64,000 bases of DNA from Halonotius sp046719765 (GCF_046719765.1 NZ_JABEBY010000004.1:62001-126000); one strand, 5' to 3'. Positions 33,557 to 42,326 are shown, counted from the first letter of the stretch. A program made the numbers and translations. Notes: generated by a model not told the origin, from the sequence alone.

Positions 33557-35866
33557 ATGAGCAACCACACGGACACAGACGACGGGTCTCCCGACACGGA
33601 GGCCGAGGAGACGACCTCAGAGCCCGGGCACTCCGAGGAGGTCGCCGACAACGGCCAGCCGGCAGCCGACGACGAGGCGTCTCACAGCGACGAGACGGCC
33701 GGCGAGCCGGAGGATGTGGCCGGCGACCAATCACACGACGAGCACGGCGGTCAGCCGGAGGCCGGCGACGACCCTGACGACGGCGACGAGATGTGGCCGC
33801 CAACGGGGCCGAGCCACGACGAGCCGACGATCGCCGACGAGGACGCCTTTGATCACAACCCTGGCGACGACCGTACCCGTGGCAACGAGCCAAGCGACAC
33901 CGAGGGAACCGCCGGGACGATCGAGGAACTCGGCAGCGATGTCGAGGTCAGCGCGCCCGTCGCTGACGACCCCGACGAGGACGACCTGCTTGGTGGGCTG
34001 TTGATCGACAGCACCGAGGATGTGGAGATCCCCGAGCGGCTCGTCGATCAGGTCATCGGCCAGGAACACGCCCGCGATGTGATCATCAAGGCCGCCCGCC
34101 AGCGGCGACACGTCATGATGATCGGCTCGCCCGGTACCGGGAAGTCGATGCTGGCGAAGGCGATGACCGAACTCCTCCCCAAAGAGGAGTTGCAGGACGT
34201 GCTGATCTACCACAACCCTGACGACGGCAACAAGCCGAAGGTGCGGACGGTGCCAGCCGGTAAGGGTGAACAAATCGTCGACGCCCACAAGGAGGAGGCC
34301 CGCAAGCGCGATCAGATGCGCACCTTCCTCATGTGGATCATCATCGCCGTCGTGTTGGGGTACGCCCTCATCATCGCCGGCCAGATCCTCCTTGGGATTC
34401 TCGCCGCAGGGATCGTCTATCTTGCCTTCCGCTACGCGTCGCGTGGCGGCGACGCGATGATCCCGAACCTGCTGGTCAACAACGCCGACACCACGAGCGC
34501 GCCGTTCAAGGACGCCACCGGTGCCCACGCTGGCGCGCTGCTCGGCGACGTGCGCCACGACCCCTTCCAGTCCGGCGGCATGGAGACGCCCAGCCACGAC
34601 CGCGTTGAGGCCGGCGCGATCCACAAAGCCAACAAGGGTGTGCTGTTCGTCGACGAGATCAACACCCTCGATGTTCGCTCCCAGCAGAAGCTGATGACCG
34701 CGATCCAGGAGGGTGAGTTCTCGATTACGGGTCAGAGCGAACGCTCCTCGGGGGCGATGGTTCAGACCGAGCCGGTGCCGACGGACTTTATCATGATTGC
34801 CGCCGGCAACCTCGACGCCATGGAGAACATGCACCCCGCGCTCCGCTCCCGTATCAAGGGGTACGGCTACGAGGTCTACATGGACGACACCATCGACGAC
34901 ACCCTGGAGATGCGCCAGAAGTACGTCCGGTTTGTCGCCCAGGAGGTCGCCAACGACGGCCGGCTACCGCCGTTTGACGCCGAGGCCATCGAGGAGGTCG
35001 TCCTTGAGGCGCGGCGACGCGCCGGCCGGAAGGGTCAGCTCACGCTGCACTTCCGGGATCTCGGTGGACTGGTTCGTGTCGCCGGCGATATCGCCCGCGC
35101 CGAGGACGCCGAGCACACGACCCGCGATCACGTCCTGCAGGCCAAACAACGCTCCCGGTCGATCGAACAGCAGCTGGCCGATGAGTTCATCGAAAAGCGG
35201 AAGGACTACGAGCTGCAGGTCTCCGACGGCTACGAGGTCGGCCGCGTCAACGGCCTTGCCGTGATGGGTGAAGACTCCGGGATCATGCTACCGGTGATGG
35301 CCGAGATCACGCCGACCCAAAGCGGCGGCCAGGTGATCGCCACCGGCCAGCTCCAGGAGATGGCCGAGGAGTCGGTGCAAAATGTCTCGGCAATCATCAA
35401 AAAGTTCTCCGACGAGAACATCGCCGAGAAGGACATCCACATCCAGTTCGTCCAGACCGGCCAGCAGGGTGTCGACGGCGACAGCGCGTCGATCACGGTT
35501 GCTACCGCGGTCATCTCCGCGCTCGAAGATGTCGGCGTCAGCCAGGATCTGGCGATGACCGGCTCGCTGTCGGTTCGCGGCGACGTGCTCCCGGTCGGTG
35601 GGGTGACCCACAAGATCGAGGCCGCCGCCAAAGCCGGCTGCAAGCGCGTCATCATTCCGAAGGCCAACGAACAGGATGTGATGATCGAAGACGAGTACGA
35701 GGATATGGTCGAGATCATCCCGGTCAGCCACATCAGCGAGGTGCTTGACGTGGCACTGGAAGGCGAAGCCGAGACCGACTCGCTTGTCGCCCGGCTGAAA
35801 AACATCACCGGCTCCGCGCTGCAGGACGGCAGCGTCGCCGGCCCATCGAGCCCCAGCCCGCAATGA
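33557..35866 (+). CDS. lonB: Membrane-bound ATP-dependent protease LonB
   Basis: 769 residues. A 150-residue Asp/Glu-rich tail precedes the AAA+ domain: Walker A GSPGTGKS (190-197), Walker B LFVDEIN. Two TM helices (about residues 257-292, WIIIAVVLGYALIIAG then ILLGILAAGIVYLAF) are inserted between them, anchoring the protease on the inner membrane face, as in archaeal LonB. The protease domain has the Ser643-Lys686 dyad (GDSAS and THKIEAAAKAG). It degrades unfolded or regulatory proteins. The acidic tail is longer than in most archaeal LonB. A TnpB element begins directly at its stop codon. Confidence 0.96.
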   Translation: MSNHTDTDDGSPDTEAEETTSEPGHSEEVADNGQPAADDEASHSDETAGEPEDVAGDQSHDEHGGQPEAGDDPDDGDEMWPPTGPSHDEPTIADEDAFDHNPGDDRTRGNEPSDTEGTAGTIEELGSDVEVSAPVADDPDEDDLLGGLLIDSTEDVEIPERLVDQVIGQEHARDVIIKAARQRRHVMMIGSPGTGKSMLAKAMTELLPKEELQDVLIYHNPDDGNKPKVRTVPAGKGEQIVDAHKEEARKRDQMRTFLMWIIIAVVLGYALIIAGQILLGILAAGIVYLAFRYASRGGDAMIPNLLVNNADTTSAPFKDATGAHAGALLGDVRHDPFQSGGMETPSHDRVEAGAIHKANKGVLFVDEINTLDVRSQQKLMTAIQEGEFSITGQSERSSGAMVQTEPVPTDFIMIAAGNLDAMENMHPALRSRIKGYGYEVYMDDTIDDTLEMRQKYVRFVAQEVANDGRLPPFDAEAIEEVVLEARRRAGRKGQLTLHFRDLGGLVRVAGDIARAEDAEHTTRDHVLQAKQRSRSIEQQLADEFIEKRKDYELQVSDGYEVGRVNGLAVMGEDSGIMLPVMAEITPTQSGGQVIATGQLQEMAEESVQNVSAIIKKFSDENIAEKDIHIQFVQTGQQGVDGDSASITVATAVISALEDVGVSQDLAMTGSLSVRGDVLPVGGVTHKIEAAAKAGCKRVIIPKANEQDVMIEDEYEDMVEIIPVSHISEVLDVALEGEAETDSLVARLKNITGSALQDGSVAGPSSPSPQ

Positions 35867-35961
35867 CATCCTCCCCGGCGTGAACGGAGAGGGAGCAAAG
35901 CTCCCTCAAGCAGTCGGGCGAAGCCCGACGACGCCGAGGTTTCCCGACCGCGTTTGAGATA
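35867..35961 (-). ncRNA. Putative omega RNA (reRNA) scaffold of the TnpB element
   Basis: Downstream of tnpB on its own strand. Hairpins GAGGGAGC-AAA-GCTCCCTC (35889-35907) and GTCGGGC-GAA-GCCCGAC (35913-35929) precede the element end at about 35867. In studied TnpB systems the omega RNA ends in a guide taken from the flanking DNA. Here that flank is the 3' end of lonB (35866 and lower coordinates). Confidence 0.55.
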
Positions 35962-37218
35962 TTAGGGTTTGCCGTCCACCTGCTCTTGTGGGGATACTCT
36001 CCCCGTGGATTTATCAAACAGGCGCACCGCAGGCTGTGCCATACAGCCGTTATCCCTATCCCGGCCACCGTCTGTGGCGAGATTCGGGAGTACCTTCTGT
36101 CGAATGTTCTCCGCGCCGTTACAGTCCGCGTTGGCGACCAGTCCACAGGACTCACAAACGTACAGCCCGCGCTCGACGCGCTGGCTTCCATCCACGGTTC
36201 CACAGGCCGAACAGGTTTTCGACGTGCCGCGTTCGTCCACCTGTTCCACCTCGATGCCATCCTCCTCGGCCTTGTATTCCAGCATCGACGTGAAGCGGTC
36301 GAACGCCCACCCGTGCAGGTCGAGGTTGCCGCTGTCACCCCAATCTTCCCCGTCGCGGATGCCAGCGAGGTCGCCCACGACAATGGTTCCGACGCTACAC
36401 TCGGCGCACCGCTCTACAATATCTTTCGAGACGGCGTGAAGGAAGTGCGAGCGGCGGGCGGCCCGTTTCCGGTTGAGGCGGTCGGCCTCTGCCGAGTCGG
36501 CGTCGTCGCATTTCGCTCGTTGCTTCTGGAACCAGTATTCATCCTCTTTGAGCGCGCCGCCGGGGTACAGCACCGTCTCGTCACCGAACGAGACGGCGGC
36601 GAAGTTGCTGATACCGAGGTCGATGCCAGCCACTTCGTCACCGGGAGAGTCCGTTTGAACCTCGTGACGACAAACGAAGTGCAATCGCCACTCGCCGCGC
36701 TCGTACACTGCCCGAACCTGCTGGACATTCTCGATAGTACCGTCCGGATCAGCGGCGTACTCACAGAGAAGGAAGTCGCTCCACCCGTCCTTGAGGTTGC
36801 GCCCCTTCGAGAGCCGGACGCGCCCGTTCTCGGGGTCATGCTTGAAGCCGTCCTGCTTGAACGTGACCGTGGAACGTGGGTGCTGGTCGCCGTGCTTGCG
36901 GTAGGCTGGCGGGTTCGCGTTTTCATTCCCGTTCTGCCGATGACCGTACCACGATTTGAACGCCTCAGCGAGTTCTTGGATAACTCGCTGACTGGACTGT
37001 GCGTTGAGGTCCGCGTAGCGTTCGTGTGATTTGAGGTACGAGGCAAGTTCGGCGTGGCTGGGAATACGGCCCGTTTCGCTCCAGATACGCTCTACTGTCC
37101 ACCGAGCGACGTTCCAGAGTTTCGAGGCGGCGAACCCGAGCGAATCGAGGTCATCACGAACCTGTCGTGGATTGCGGATGGACGCGACGTGGGTTCGCGT
37201 GACAGTCCGATTCGCCAT
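35962..37218 (-). CDS. tnpB: TnpB RNA-guided endonuclease
   Basis: 418 residues. RuvC-I is GIDLGISN (D200) and RuvC-III is NADCNGAEN (D365). The zinc ribbon is C336-x2-C339 ... C355-x2-C358 (TCSACG / CESCGL). The usual catalytic Glu of RuvC-II (in E-D-L) is Gly282 here (VVGDLAG). The helix SMLEYKAEED (311-320) offers alternative glutamates. Domain order is the basic N-terminal REC-like part, RuvC, zinc ribbon, then RuvC end. It guides cleavage with an omega RNA from its 3' side. Start at MANRTVTR; an upstream ATG adds nine residues. Confidence 0.9.
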   Translation of the reverse strand: MANRTVTRTHVASIRNPRQVRDDLDSLGFAASKLWNVARWTVERIWSETGRIPSHAELASYLKSHERYADLNAQSSQRVIQELAEAFKSWYGHRQNGNENANPPAYRKHGDQHPRSTVTFKQDGFKHDPENGRVRLSKGRNLKDGWSDFLLCEYAADPDGTIENVQQVRAVYERGEWRLHFVCRHEVQTDSPGDEVAGIDLGISNFAAVSFGDETVLYPGGALKEDEYWFQKQRAKCDDADSAEADRLNRKRAARRSHFLHAVSKDIVERCAECSVGTIVVGDLAGIRDGEDWGDSGNLDLHGWAFDRFTSMLEYKAEEDGIEVEQVDERGTSKTCSACGTVDGSQRVERGLYVCESCGLVANADCNGAENIRQKVLPNLATDGGRDRDNGCMAQPAVRLFDKSTGRVSPQEQVDGKP

Positions 37219-37403
37219 ATGTAGCCTGTGTTGATCCAGAGACAAATTTTTCCCGGTGGAATATCCGGGCGGCCATCGACGGCGGTTGTGGCACCAAGTG
37301 TACGCGATTCACGCTCGGGCTGAAGGCTGGGACTCTCTCGCTGTAAAAGGTAGAGAACTGCCGGGAACGGGGGTTTCAAGACGCTGTTTTTCGAGGCTCG
37401 TGT

Positions 37404-37739
37404 ATGGACGCCGAGATCGACATCGAGCCCGGTGATCTTCCGTTGGTGGCCGCGACCGTCGCCATCGCCTTCGGGAGCCTGTTTGTCATCGTCGGCGACG
37501 CCGAGGGCCACTTCCTGTCGATCCTCTCGTTGGTCGGCGGCACCGTCGCCTTTGTCTGGTTCGCGCTCCAGCGGATCGAACCGATCGAACCCCGGACGGC
37601 GATCCCGATCTCGGCGATGGTGCTCGGGAGCGTCCTCGTCGGCTTCGACGTACCAAATCTCTTTGAGTTTGATGGGCCGCTGGGGGCGGCACTCTTCGTG
37701 TTTGGTGCGATCCGACTGCTCAGCTACGTCGATGAGTAG
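37404..37739 (+). CDS. Four-helix membrane protein
   Basis: 111 residues with a ten-residue acidic head and four hydrophobic helices (about 13-31, 38-55, 66-81, 88-105) separated by short loops. No motif suggests a function. It starts just after the region holding the left end of the TnpB element, so its promoter may lie partly in the element. Confidence 0.6.
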   Translation: MDAEIDIEPGDLPLVAATVAIAFGSLFVIVGDAEGHFLSILSLVGGTVAFVWFALQRIEPIEPRTAIPISAMVLGSVLVGFDVPNLFEFDGPLGAALFVFGAIRLLSYVDE

Positions 37740-37772
37740 TCGGTAACGATACGCCTGCGTCGCCCGCGATCG

Positions 37773-38225
37773 TTAGTCGTTTTCGAGTTCGCGGAGCGTC
37801 GCCGCAACGTCGGGCGGTGTCGCCCCCTGTGCATCCCGCACGCGGTGATCCGGGATCAACAACGGCATCGGATTTGCTTGGAGTGCGTCCCGAACCGTCG
37901 CCTGATCCTCCTCGCTGTCCTCGTCCATCCCGGCCAGCCGCGCCAGCCGCGAAACGGTCACCGTGTTGCCGGCCGAGACGTTTTGCAGGGCCGACAGCAC
38001 CTGTCGGTGGTCGGTCGGCACGGTGAGTGCGATCTCCACCTCGGTGAGCGCGAGGCGATCGCCCTCCAGATAGTCGTCGATCAGCGTGAAGACCTCGTGG
38101 TCGGTTGCGGCGTCGGCAGGAACCGCATCAGGGAATGAGACATCGATCACCTGGCCGCTGGCGATCCCGAGCTGGATGACGGTGCCGAGCTCGTCGAACC
38201 GGCGGGCGTAGATTCCGGGCGTCAT
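37773..38225 (-). CDS. MGMT-family (alkyltransferase-like) protein lacking the active Cys
   Basis: 150 residues. The C-terminal domain matches the winged-helix DNA-binding part of O6-alkylguanine transferases: ALTVPTDHRQVLSALQNVSAG, and LLIPDHRVRDAQG where the PCHR motif belongs. The alkyl-accepting Cys is Asp126 here (P-D-H-R), so direct alkyl transfer is not possible. This resembles alkyltransferase-like (ATL) proteins, which bind damaged guanine and recruit nucleotide excision repair. The N-terminal 60 residues are a degenerate ribonuclease-like half. Confidence 0.75.
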   Translation of the reverse strand: MTPGIYARRFDELGTVIQLGIASGQVIDVSFPDAVPADAATDHEVFTLIDDYLEGDRLALTEVEIALTVPTDHRQVLSALQNVSAGNTVTVSRLARLAGMDEDSEEDQATVRDALQANPMPLLIPDHRVRDAQGATPPDVAATLRELEND

Positions 38226-38282
38226 TATCCGGAATCAGTCGCTGCCGCCCCTCAACGGTTCCGGCTCACGACGCAACTCTTT

Positions 38283-38308
38283 TGTACAGATACGTACATC
38301 GATGTACA
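38283..38308 (+). promoter_or_regulatory. TGTACA boxes at the trpC start (TrpY-like operator)
   Basis: TGTACA occurs at 38283-38288 and 38303-38308. A third GTACAT lies at 38294-38299, making the perfect palindrome GTACATCGATGTAC (38294-38307). The cluster ends four bases before the trpC ATG (38312). TGTACA is the TRP box bound by TrpY in Methanothermobacter; whether an equivalent protein binds here is inference. Confidence 0.65.
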
Positions 38309-38311
38309 TAG

Positions 38312-39073
38312 ATGAACGAAACAACAGGGGAAGTGGCCCCAGAAGTGCAGTCAATCCTCGATGCGGCGGCCGACCGCCCGGGCGGCGACGAGCGCGTGTC
38401 GGTGAGCCCGCGGTCGTTGTCGGCGGCGTTCACCGCGGCCGAACGCGACGGCCGCGTCCCGGTGATCGCGGAGGTCAAACCGACGAGTCCGACGACCGAT
38501 GGCGAACACGACGCCGACCCTGTCGAGTTGGCGAAATCGATGGTCGACGGCGGCGCGGCCGCGCTGTCGGTACTGACCGAACCGGAGCATTTCGGCGGCT
38601 CGATCGAGAATCTCCGGCGTGTCCGCGAGGCGGTCGATGTGCCGGTACTCCGGAAGGATTTCATCCTGCGTGAGCCCCAACTCGACACCGTCGCAAGCGA
38701 CGTGATCTTGCTGATCGCCCGGTTCCTCGGCGACGACCTTGAACCGATGCTTGCGGCCGCCCGCGACCGCGGCTTTCAGGTGCTTGTCGAGGTACACACG
38801 AAGGAGGAACTCGATGCCGCGATCGACGCCGGGGCGGAGATCATCGGCGTCAACAACCGCGATCTCGCCAAACTGGACGTTGATCTGGCGACGTTCGAGC
38901 GACTGGCTCCCGACGCCCCCGACGACGTGACGTTGATCGCCGAAAGCGGCGTTGCGACGGTCGAGGACGTGCGCCGGATGCGTGAGGCCGGCGCGGACGG
39001 CCTGCTGATCGGCAGTGCGATCATGGACGGCGATCCACAGACAAATACCCAGCGGCTGACCGGGGCAGAGTAA
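38312..39073 (+). CDS. trpC: Indole-3-glycerol phosphate synthase
   Basis: 253 residues, TIM-barrel, converting CdRP to indoleglycerol phosphate in tryptophan synthesis. Marks are VIAEVKPTSP at strand 1 (the catalytic Lys-x-Ser-Pro region, here K-P-T-S-P), VLRKDFILREPQ at strand 3, GVNNRDL, and the C-terminal ESGVATVEDV phosphate loop. First gene of trpC-trpB-trpA, with an operator-like cluster directly before its start. Confidence 0.94.
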   Translation: MNETTGEVAPEVQSILDAAADRPGGDERVSVSPRSLSAAFTAAERDGRVPVIAEVKPTSPTTDGEHDADPVELAKSMVDGGAAALSVLTEPEHFGGSIENLRRVREAVDVPVLRKDFILREPQLDTVASDVILLIARFLGDDLEPMLAAARDRGFQVLVEVHTKEELDAAIDAGAEIIGVNNRDLAKLDVDLATFERLAPDAPDDVTLIAESGVATVEDVRRMREAGADGLLIGSAIMDGDPQTNTQRLTGAE

Positions 39074-39075
39074 CG

Positions 39076-39147
39076 ATGCGAGACAGCACACCGACAGACC
39101 GAAGCGAGGGTTACATGACCATGCCACACGAGAGGAACACACAATGA
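39076..39147 (+). CDS. Possible 23-residue peptide between trpC and trpB
   Basis: ATG 3 bp after the trpC stop, reading MRDSTPTDRSEGYMTMPHER then NTQ, and stopping at TGA that overlaps the trpB ATG (ATGA at 39144-39147). The layout would couple ribosomes from trpC to trpB. It has no Trp codon, so it is not an attenuation leader. May simply be a spacer. Confidence 0.3.
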   Translation: MRDSTPTDRSEGYMTMPHERNTQ

Positions 39148-40421
39148 GCACGGAGCACGCGACAGACGACGACCCGACACCCGAGACGGCCGACGGTAAG
39201 TTCGGCGACTATGGCGGCCAATATGTGCCGGAAGCACTGATGCCAGCGATCCAGGAGCTGACCGACGCCTACGAACGATACGTCGTTAACAACGAGGATG
39301 GCTTCATGGACGAGTTCCGCCAACGGCTGGCGGATTTCGGCGGCCGACCGACGCCGCTGCAGCGCGCGGATCGGCTCTCTGAGCGATACGACTGCGAGGT
39401 CTATCTCAAACGTGAGGACTTGCTGCACGGCGGGGCCCACAAGCTGAACAACGCGCTGGGACAGGTGCTCCTCGCCAAATACATGGGCAAAGACCGCATC
39501 ATCGCCGAAACCGGCGCGGGTCAACACGGCACCGCGACCGCGATGGCGGCCGCCCACTTGGATATGCCCTGCACAATCTACATGGGTGAACGCGACATCA
39601 ACCGCCAGCGACCCAACGTCTTCCGGATGAAGCTCAACGGCTCGGATGTGAAGCCGGTGACTGCCGGCCGCGGCACGCTGAAGGAAGCCATCTCGGAGAC
39701 GATGCGCGATTGGGCCGCCAGCGTCGAGACGACCCACTACGTCATTGGGTCGGTCGTCGGCCCCCACCCGTTCCCGGTGATGGTGCGTGATTTCCATGCG
39801 GTGATCTCCGAGGAGATGCGGGCCCAGACCCGCGAGGCGACCGGTGGCCTCCCGGATTCCGTTGTCGCCTGTGCGGGTGGCGGCTCGAACACGATGGGTG
39901 CCTTTGCCCACTTCGTCGACGACGAGGATGTGGATCTCGTCGCTGTCGAGGCCGGCGGCTCATCGCTGGCTGTCGACGAAGAGGCGGGTGTCGCACCCAA
40001 CTCCGCGTCGCTGTCGACAGGCGACGAGGGTGTGCTCCACGGCGCGCGCACGAAACTCCTGCAGGATAGCTTTGGCCAGATCATGGAGTCGCACTCAATC
40101 TCCTCGGGCCTCGACTACGCGGGCGTTGGCCCCGAACTCGCCCACCTCGTCGACGAGGATCGCGTCACACCGGTCGCCGTCGACGACGACGCGGCGCTGG
40201 AAGGCTTCCACCGGCTGTCGAACACTGAGGGGATCATCCCCGCCCTCGAAACCGCCCACGCCTTCGGCTATCTCGAAGACCACGCCGACGAGCTCTCCGG
40301 CACCGTCGTCGTCAACGTCTCCGGCCGCGGCGACAAGGATCTCCAGGCGGCCATCGAGGAGACCGAGGCCCGCGATATCCCAAACGCCCCGGATATGTCG
40401 ATGTTCTCGGAGGGGATCTGA
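39144..40421 (+). CDS. trpB: Tryptophan synthase beta chain
   Basis: 425 residues; PLP enzyme joining indole and serine. It begins with the family segment FGDYGGQYVPEALMP. The PLP lysine lies in KREDLLHGGAHKLNN, with GAGQHGTATA and the phosphate loop CAGGGSNTMGAF. The stop abuts the trpA start (TGA-ATG), giving translational coupling of the alpha and beta subunits. Confidence 0.96.
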   Translation: MSTEHATDDDPTPETADGKFGDYGGQYVPEALMPAIQELTDAYERYVVNNEDGFMDEFRQRLADFGGRPTPLQRADRLSERYDCEVYLKREDLLHGGAHKLNNALGQVLLAKYMGKDRIIAETGAGQHGTATAMAAAHLDMPCTIYMGERDINRQRPNVFRMKLNGSDVKPVTAGRGTLKEAISETMRDWAASVETTHYVIGSVVGPHPFPVMVRDFHAVISEEMRAQTREATGGLPDSVVACAGGGSNTMGAFAHFVDDEDVDLVAVEAGGSSLAVDEEAGVAPNSASLSTGDEGVLHGARTKLLQDSFGQIMESHSISSGLDYAGVGPELAHLVDEDRVTPVAVDDDAALEGFHRLSNTEGIIPALETAHAFGYLEDHADELSGTVVVNVSGRGDKDLQAAIEETEARDIPNAPDMSMFSEGI

Positions 40422-41318
40422 ATGGCCGACAGTGGGCAGGCAGCCGAGCCCCGCCGCAGCGACGGCGCGGCCGCCAACAGCGCAATCGCCGCGGCCTTCG
40501 ACGACGGCCCCGCGTTCATCCCATATCTGGCTGTCGGGGATCCGAGCTACGAGGCCTCGAAAGAATACGTGGAAGCCCTCGCCCGCGGCGGCGCGGACGT
40601 GATCGAACTCGGCTTGCCGTTCTCGGAGCCGATCGCCGAGGGGCCGACGATTCAGGGCGCGATCGTTCGCGCCTTAGAGGGCGGTATGACGCCCGAACTG
40701 TTCTTCGAGTTCGTCGAGGATGTCGATGTTGACGTCCCGCTGGTCTGTATGACCTACTACAATCTGATCTATCAGTACAGTCCCCCAGATAGCGACGGGC
40801 GAGGCCCAGAGCAGTTCGTCGCCCGCGCGGCTGAGGCCGGCATCTCGGGGCTCGTTGTTCCCGACCTCCCCGCCGAAGAAGCCGATCCGCTCCGGGCGGC
40901 CTGTGACGAACACGGGCTGGATCTCGTTTTCATCGTCGCGCCAACGACCGAGGGCGAGCGGCTGCGGTCGATGATGGAGCGCGTCTCAGGGTACGTCTAT
41001 GTGCAGGCGCGGCTGGGGACGACCGGCGCGAAAAGCGACGTATCCGATCAGACCGACCGGAGCCTCCAGCGACTCAGCGAGTGGGACGTGCCGAAAGCCG
41101 TCGGGTTCGGTATCTCCAGCGGCGAGCAGGCCGAACGCATCGTCGCCAGCGGCGCGGACGGCATCATCGTCGGCTCCGCATTGGTCGATATCGTCGCCGA
41201 CGGCGTCGACAACGAGTGGTCAACCGCGGAAACAGCGGATAAGCTCGAAGCGAAAGCTCGGGAGTTGGCCGATGGTGCGAGCCGCGGACGAACCGAACCG
41301 CCGACCGACGCCGAGTAG
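40422..41318 (+). CDS. trpA: Tryptophan synthase alpha chain
   Basis: 298 residues, TIM-barrel, splitting indoleglycerol phosphate to indole and glyceraldehyde 3-phosphate. It contains ELGLPFSEPIAEGPTIQ, with the catalytic Glu and the Asp position occupied by Glu-Pro (most homologs have PFSDPxADGP). VPDLPAEE and GFGISSGEQ follow. The D to E change is worth noting but the remaining motifs are normal. Starts directly after the trpB stop codon. Confidence 0.94.
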   Translation: MADSGQAAEPRRSDGAAANSAIAAAFDDGPAFIPYLAVGDPSYEASKEYVEALARGGADVIELGLPFSEPIAEGPTIQGAIVRALEGGMTPELFFEFVEDVDVDVPLVCMTYYNLIYQYSPPDSDGRGPEQFVARAAEAGISGLVVPDLPAEEADPLRAACDEHGLDLVFIVAPTTEGERLRSMMERVSGYVYVQARLGTTGAKSDVSDQTDRSLQRLSEWDVPKAVGFGISSGEQAERIVASGADGIIVGSALVDIVADGVDNEWSTAETADKLEAKARELADGASRGRTEPPTDAE

Positions 41319-41372
41319 GCCCGGAGTCGCAAGCTACATACCCTCCAACTGACAGAGGTTCACACAACAGCT

Positions 41373-42167
41373 ATGTCCGCAGGAATCAGCGCGCGGCTCG
41401 ATCGCATCTCCACCGGGGGCCGGTATCTGATCGTCCCGATGGATCACGGGATCACAATGGGCGCGGTTACTGGCCTCAAGGAGCTGGAGGCGACCGTCGA
41501 CGGCGTCACCAGCGGCGGTGCTGACGCCGTCCTCACCCAGAAGGGCGTCGCCGACCGCGTCCACGGCAACACCAACGGGAGTGGCTACATCGTCCATGTC
41601 AACGGCTCGACGACGATCGGCCCAGACGAAAACGACAAGCGGCTCACCTGTACCGTCGAGGAGGCGATCCGCGCCGGTGCCGACGCCGTTTCCTTCCATA
41701 TCAACGTCGGCTCAAACTACGAACCCGATCAGATCGAGGAGCTCGCCGAGATAACCGGTAAGGCCGAGCGGTTCGGGATCCCGGTGTTGGCGATGGCCTA
41801 CGCCCGCGGCCCCGGCATTCAGGGTGACGAACCCGAGGCACTCGGCCACGCCGTTCGCCTCGCCGAGGAACTCGGCGCGGATGTCGTCAAAACCGGCTAC
41901 AGCGGTGATGCCGACAGCTTCGAACACGTCTGTGCGTCGACGAGCCTGCCCATTGTCATCGCCGGCGGCTCGAAAGGGACAGATGCCGAAACCGTCGAGA
42001 TGGTACGCGGCGCGATGGATGCCGGCGCGGCCGGTGTCTCGATGGGTCGATCGATCTTCCAACATGACAGCCCCGAGGCGATCACCCGCGCTGTCTCGGC
42101 GGTCGTCCACGATGACCACGACGCCGAGGACGCGCTGAGCGCGGCCGGGCTCACGGTCGAAGCCTGA
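41373..42167 (+). CDS. 2-amino-3,7-dideoxy-D-threo-hept-6-ulosonate synthase
   Basis: 264 residues of the class I aldolase (DeoC/FbaB) fold. In archaea this enzyme starts the alternative route to 3-dehydroquinate, supplying all aromatic amino acids. Marks are LIVPMDHGITMG, the Schiff-base lysine in DVVKTGYSGD, and GGSKGTDAET with GVSMGRSIFQ at the phosphate site. Its place right after trpCBA fits aromatic biosynthesis; the 54-bp gap allows co-transcription. Confidence 0.9.
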   Translation: MSAGISARLDRISTGGRYLIVPMDHGITMGAVTGLKELEATVDGVTSGGADAVLTQKGVADRVHGNTNGSGYIVHVNGSTTIGPDENDKRLTCTVEEAIRAGADAVSFHINVGSNYEPDQIEELAEITGKAERFGIPVLAMAYARGPGIQGDEPEALGHAVRLAEELGADVVKTGYSGDADSFEHVCASTSLPIVIAGGSKGTDAETVEMVRGAMDAGAAGVSMGRSIFQHDSPEAITRAVSAVVHDDHDAEDALSAAGLTVEA

Positions 42168-42326
42168 CCCGTCGGTTCGGCCTCACTGGGTGTGTCGCCG
42201 TCACTCTGTGATCGACGAGCACAGCTGCTGATGGGGACGACTGGGCAGTTGCGCAGCTGCTAAGCGGTCGTAGATTATGTTCATGGTGAATTTTAAGTAC
42301 GCTACCTGATTTCGATGAGATAGTCG

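Larger units (their letters stand above)
35867..37375 (-). mobile_element. IS200/IS605-type TnpB-only element (IS1341-like), approximate ends
   Basis: Contains tnpB but no tnpA. The right end, on the minus strand, is GGAGGATGTC directly against the lonB stop codon (35864-35866). Two perfect hairpins follow at 35889-35907 and 35913-35929, in the place of the omega RNA scaffold. The left end lies upstream of tnpB, somewhere in 37219-37400, and cannot be fixed from a single copy; no target duplication is expected for this family. Confidence 0.65.

Noticed and set aside
33731..34834. 367-codon minus-strand frame opposite lonB
   Set aside because: His/Val/Gly-rich translation in the frame opposite a well-supported LonB; no independent start or promoter.
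40422..41318. trpA with GLPFSEPIAEGP considered as an inactive alpha chain
   Set aside because: Glu in place of the usual Asp is conservative and all other motifs and the operon position are normal, so it is kept as functional trpA.
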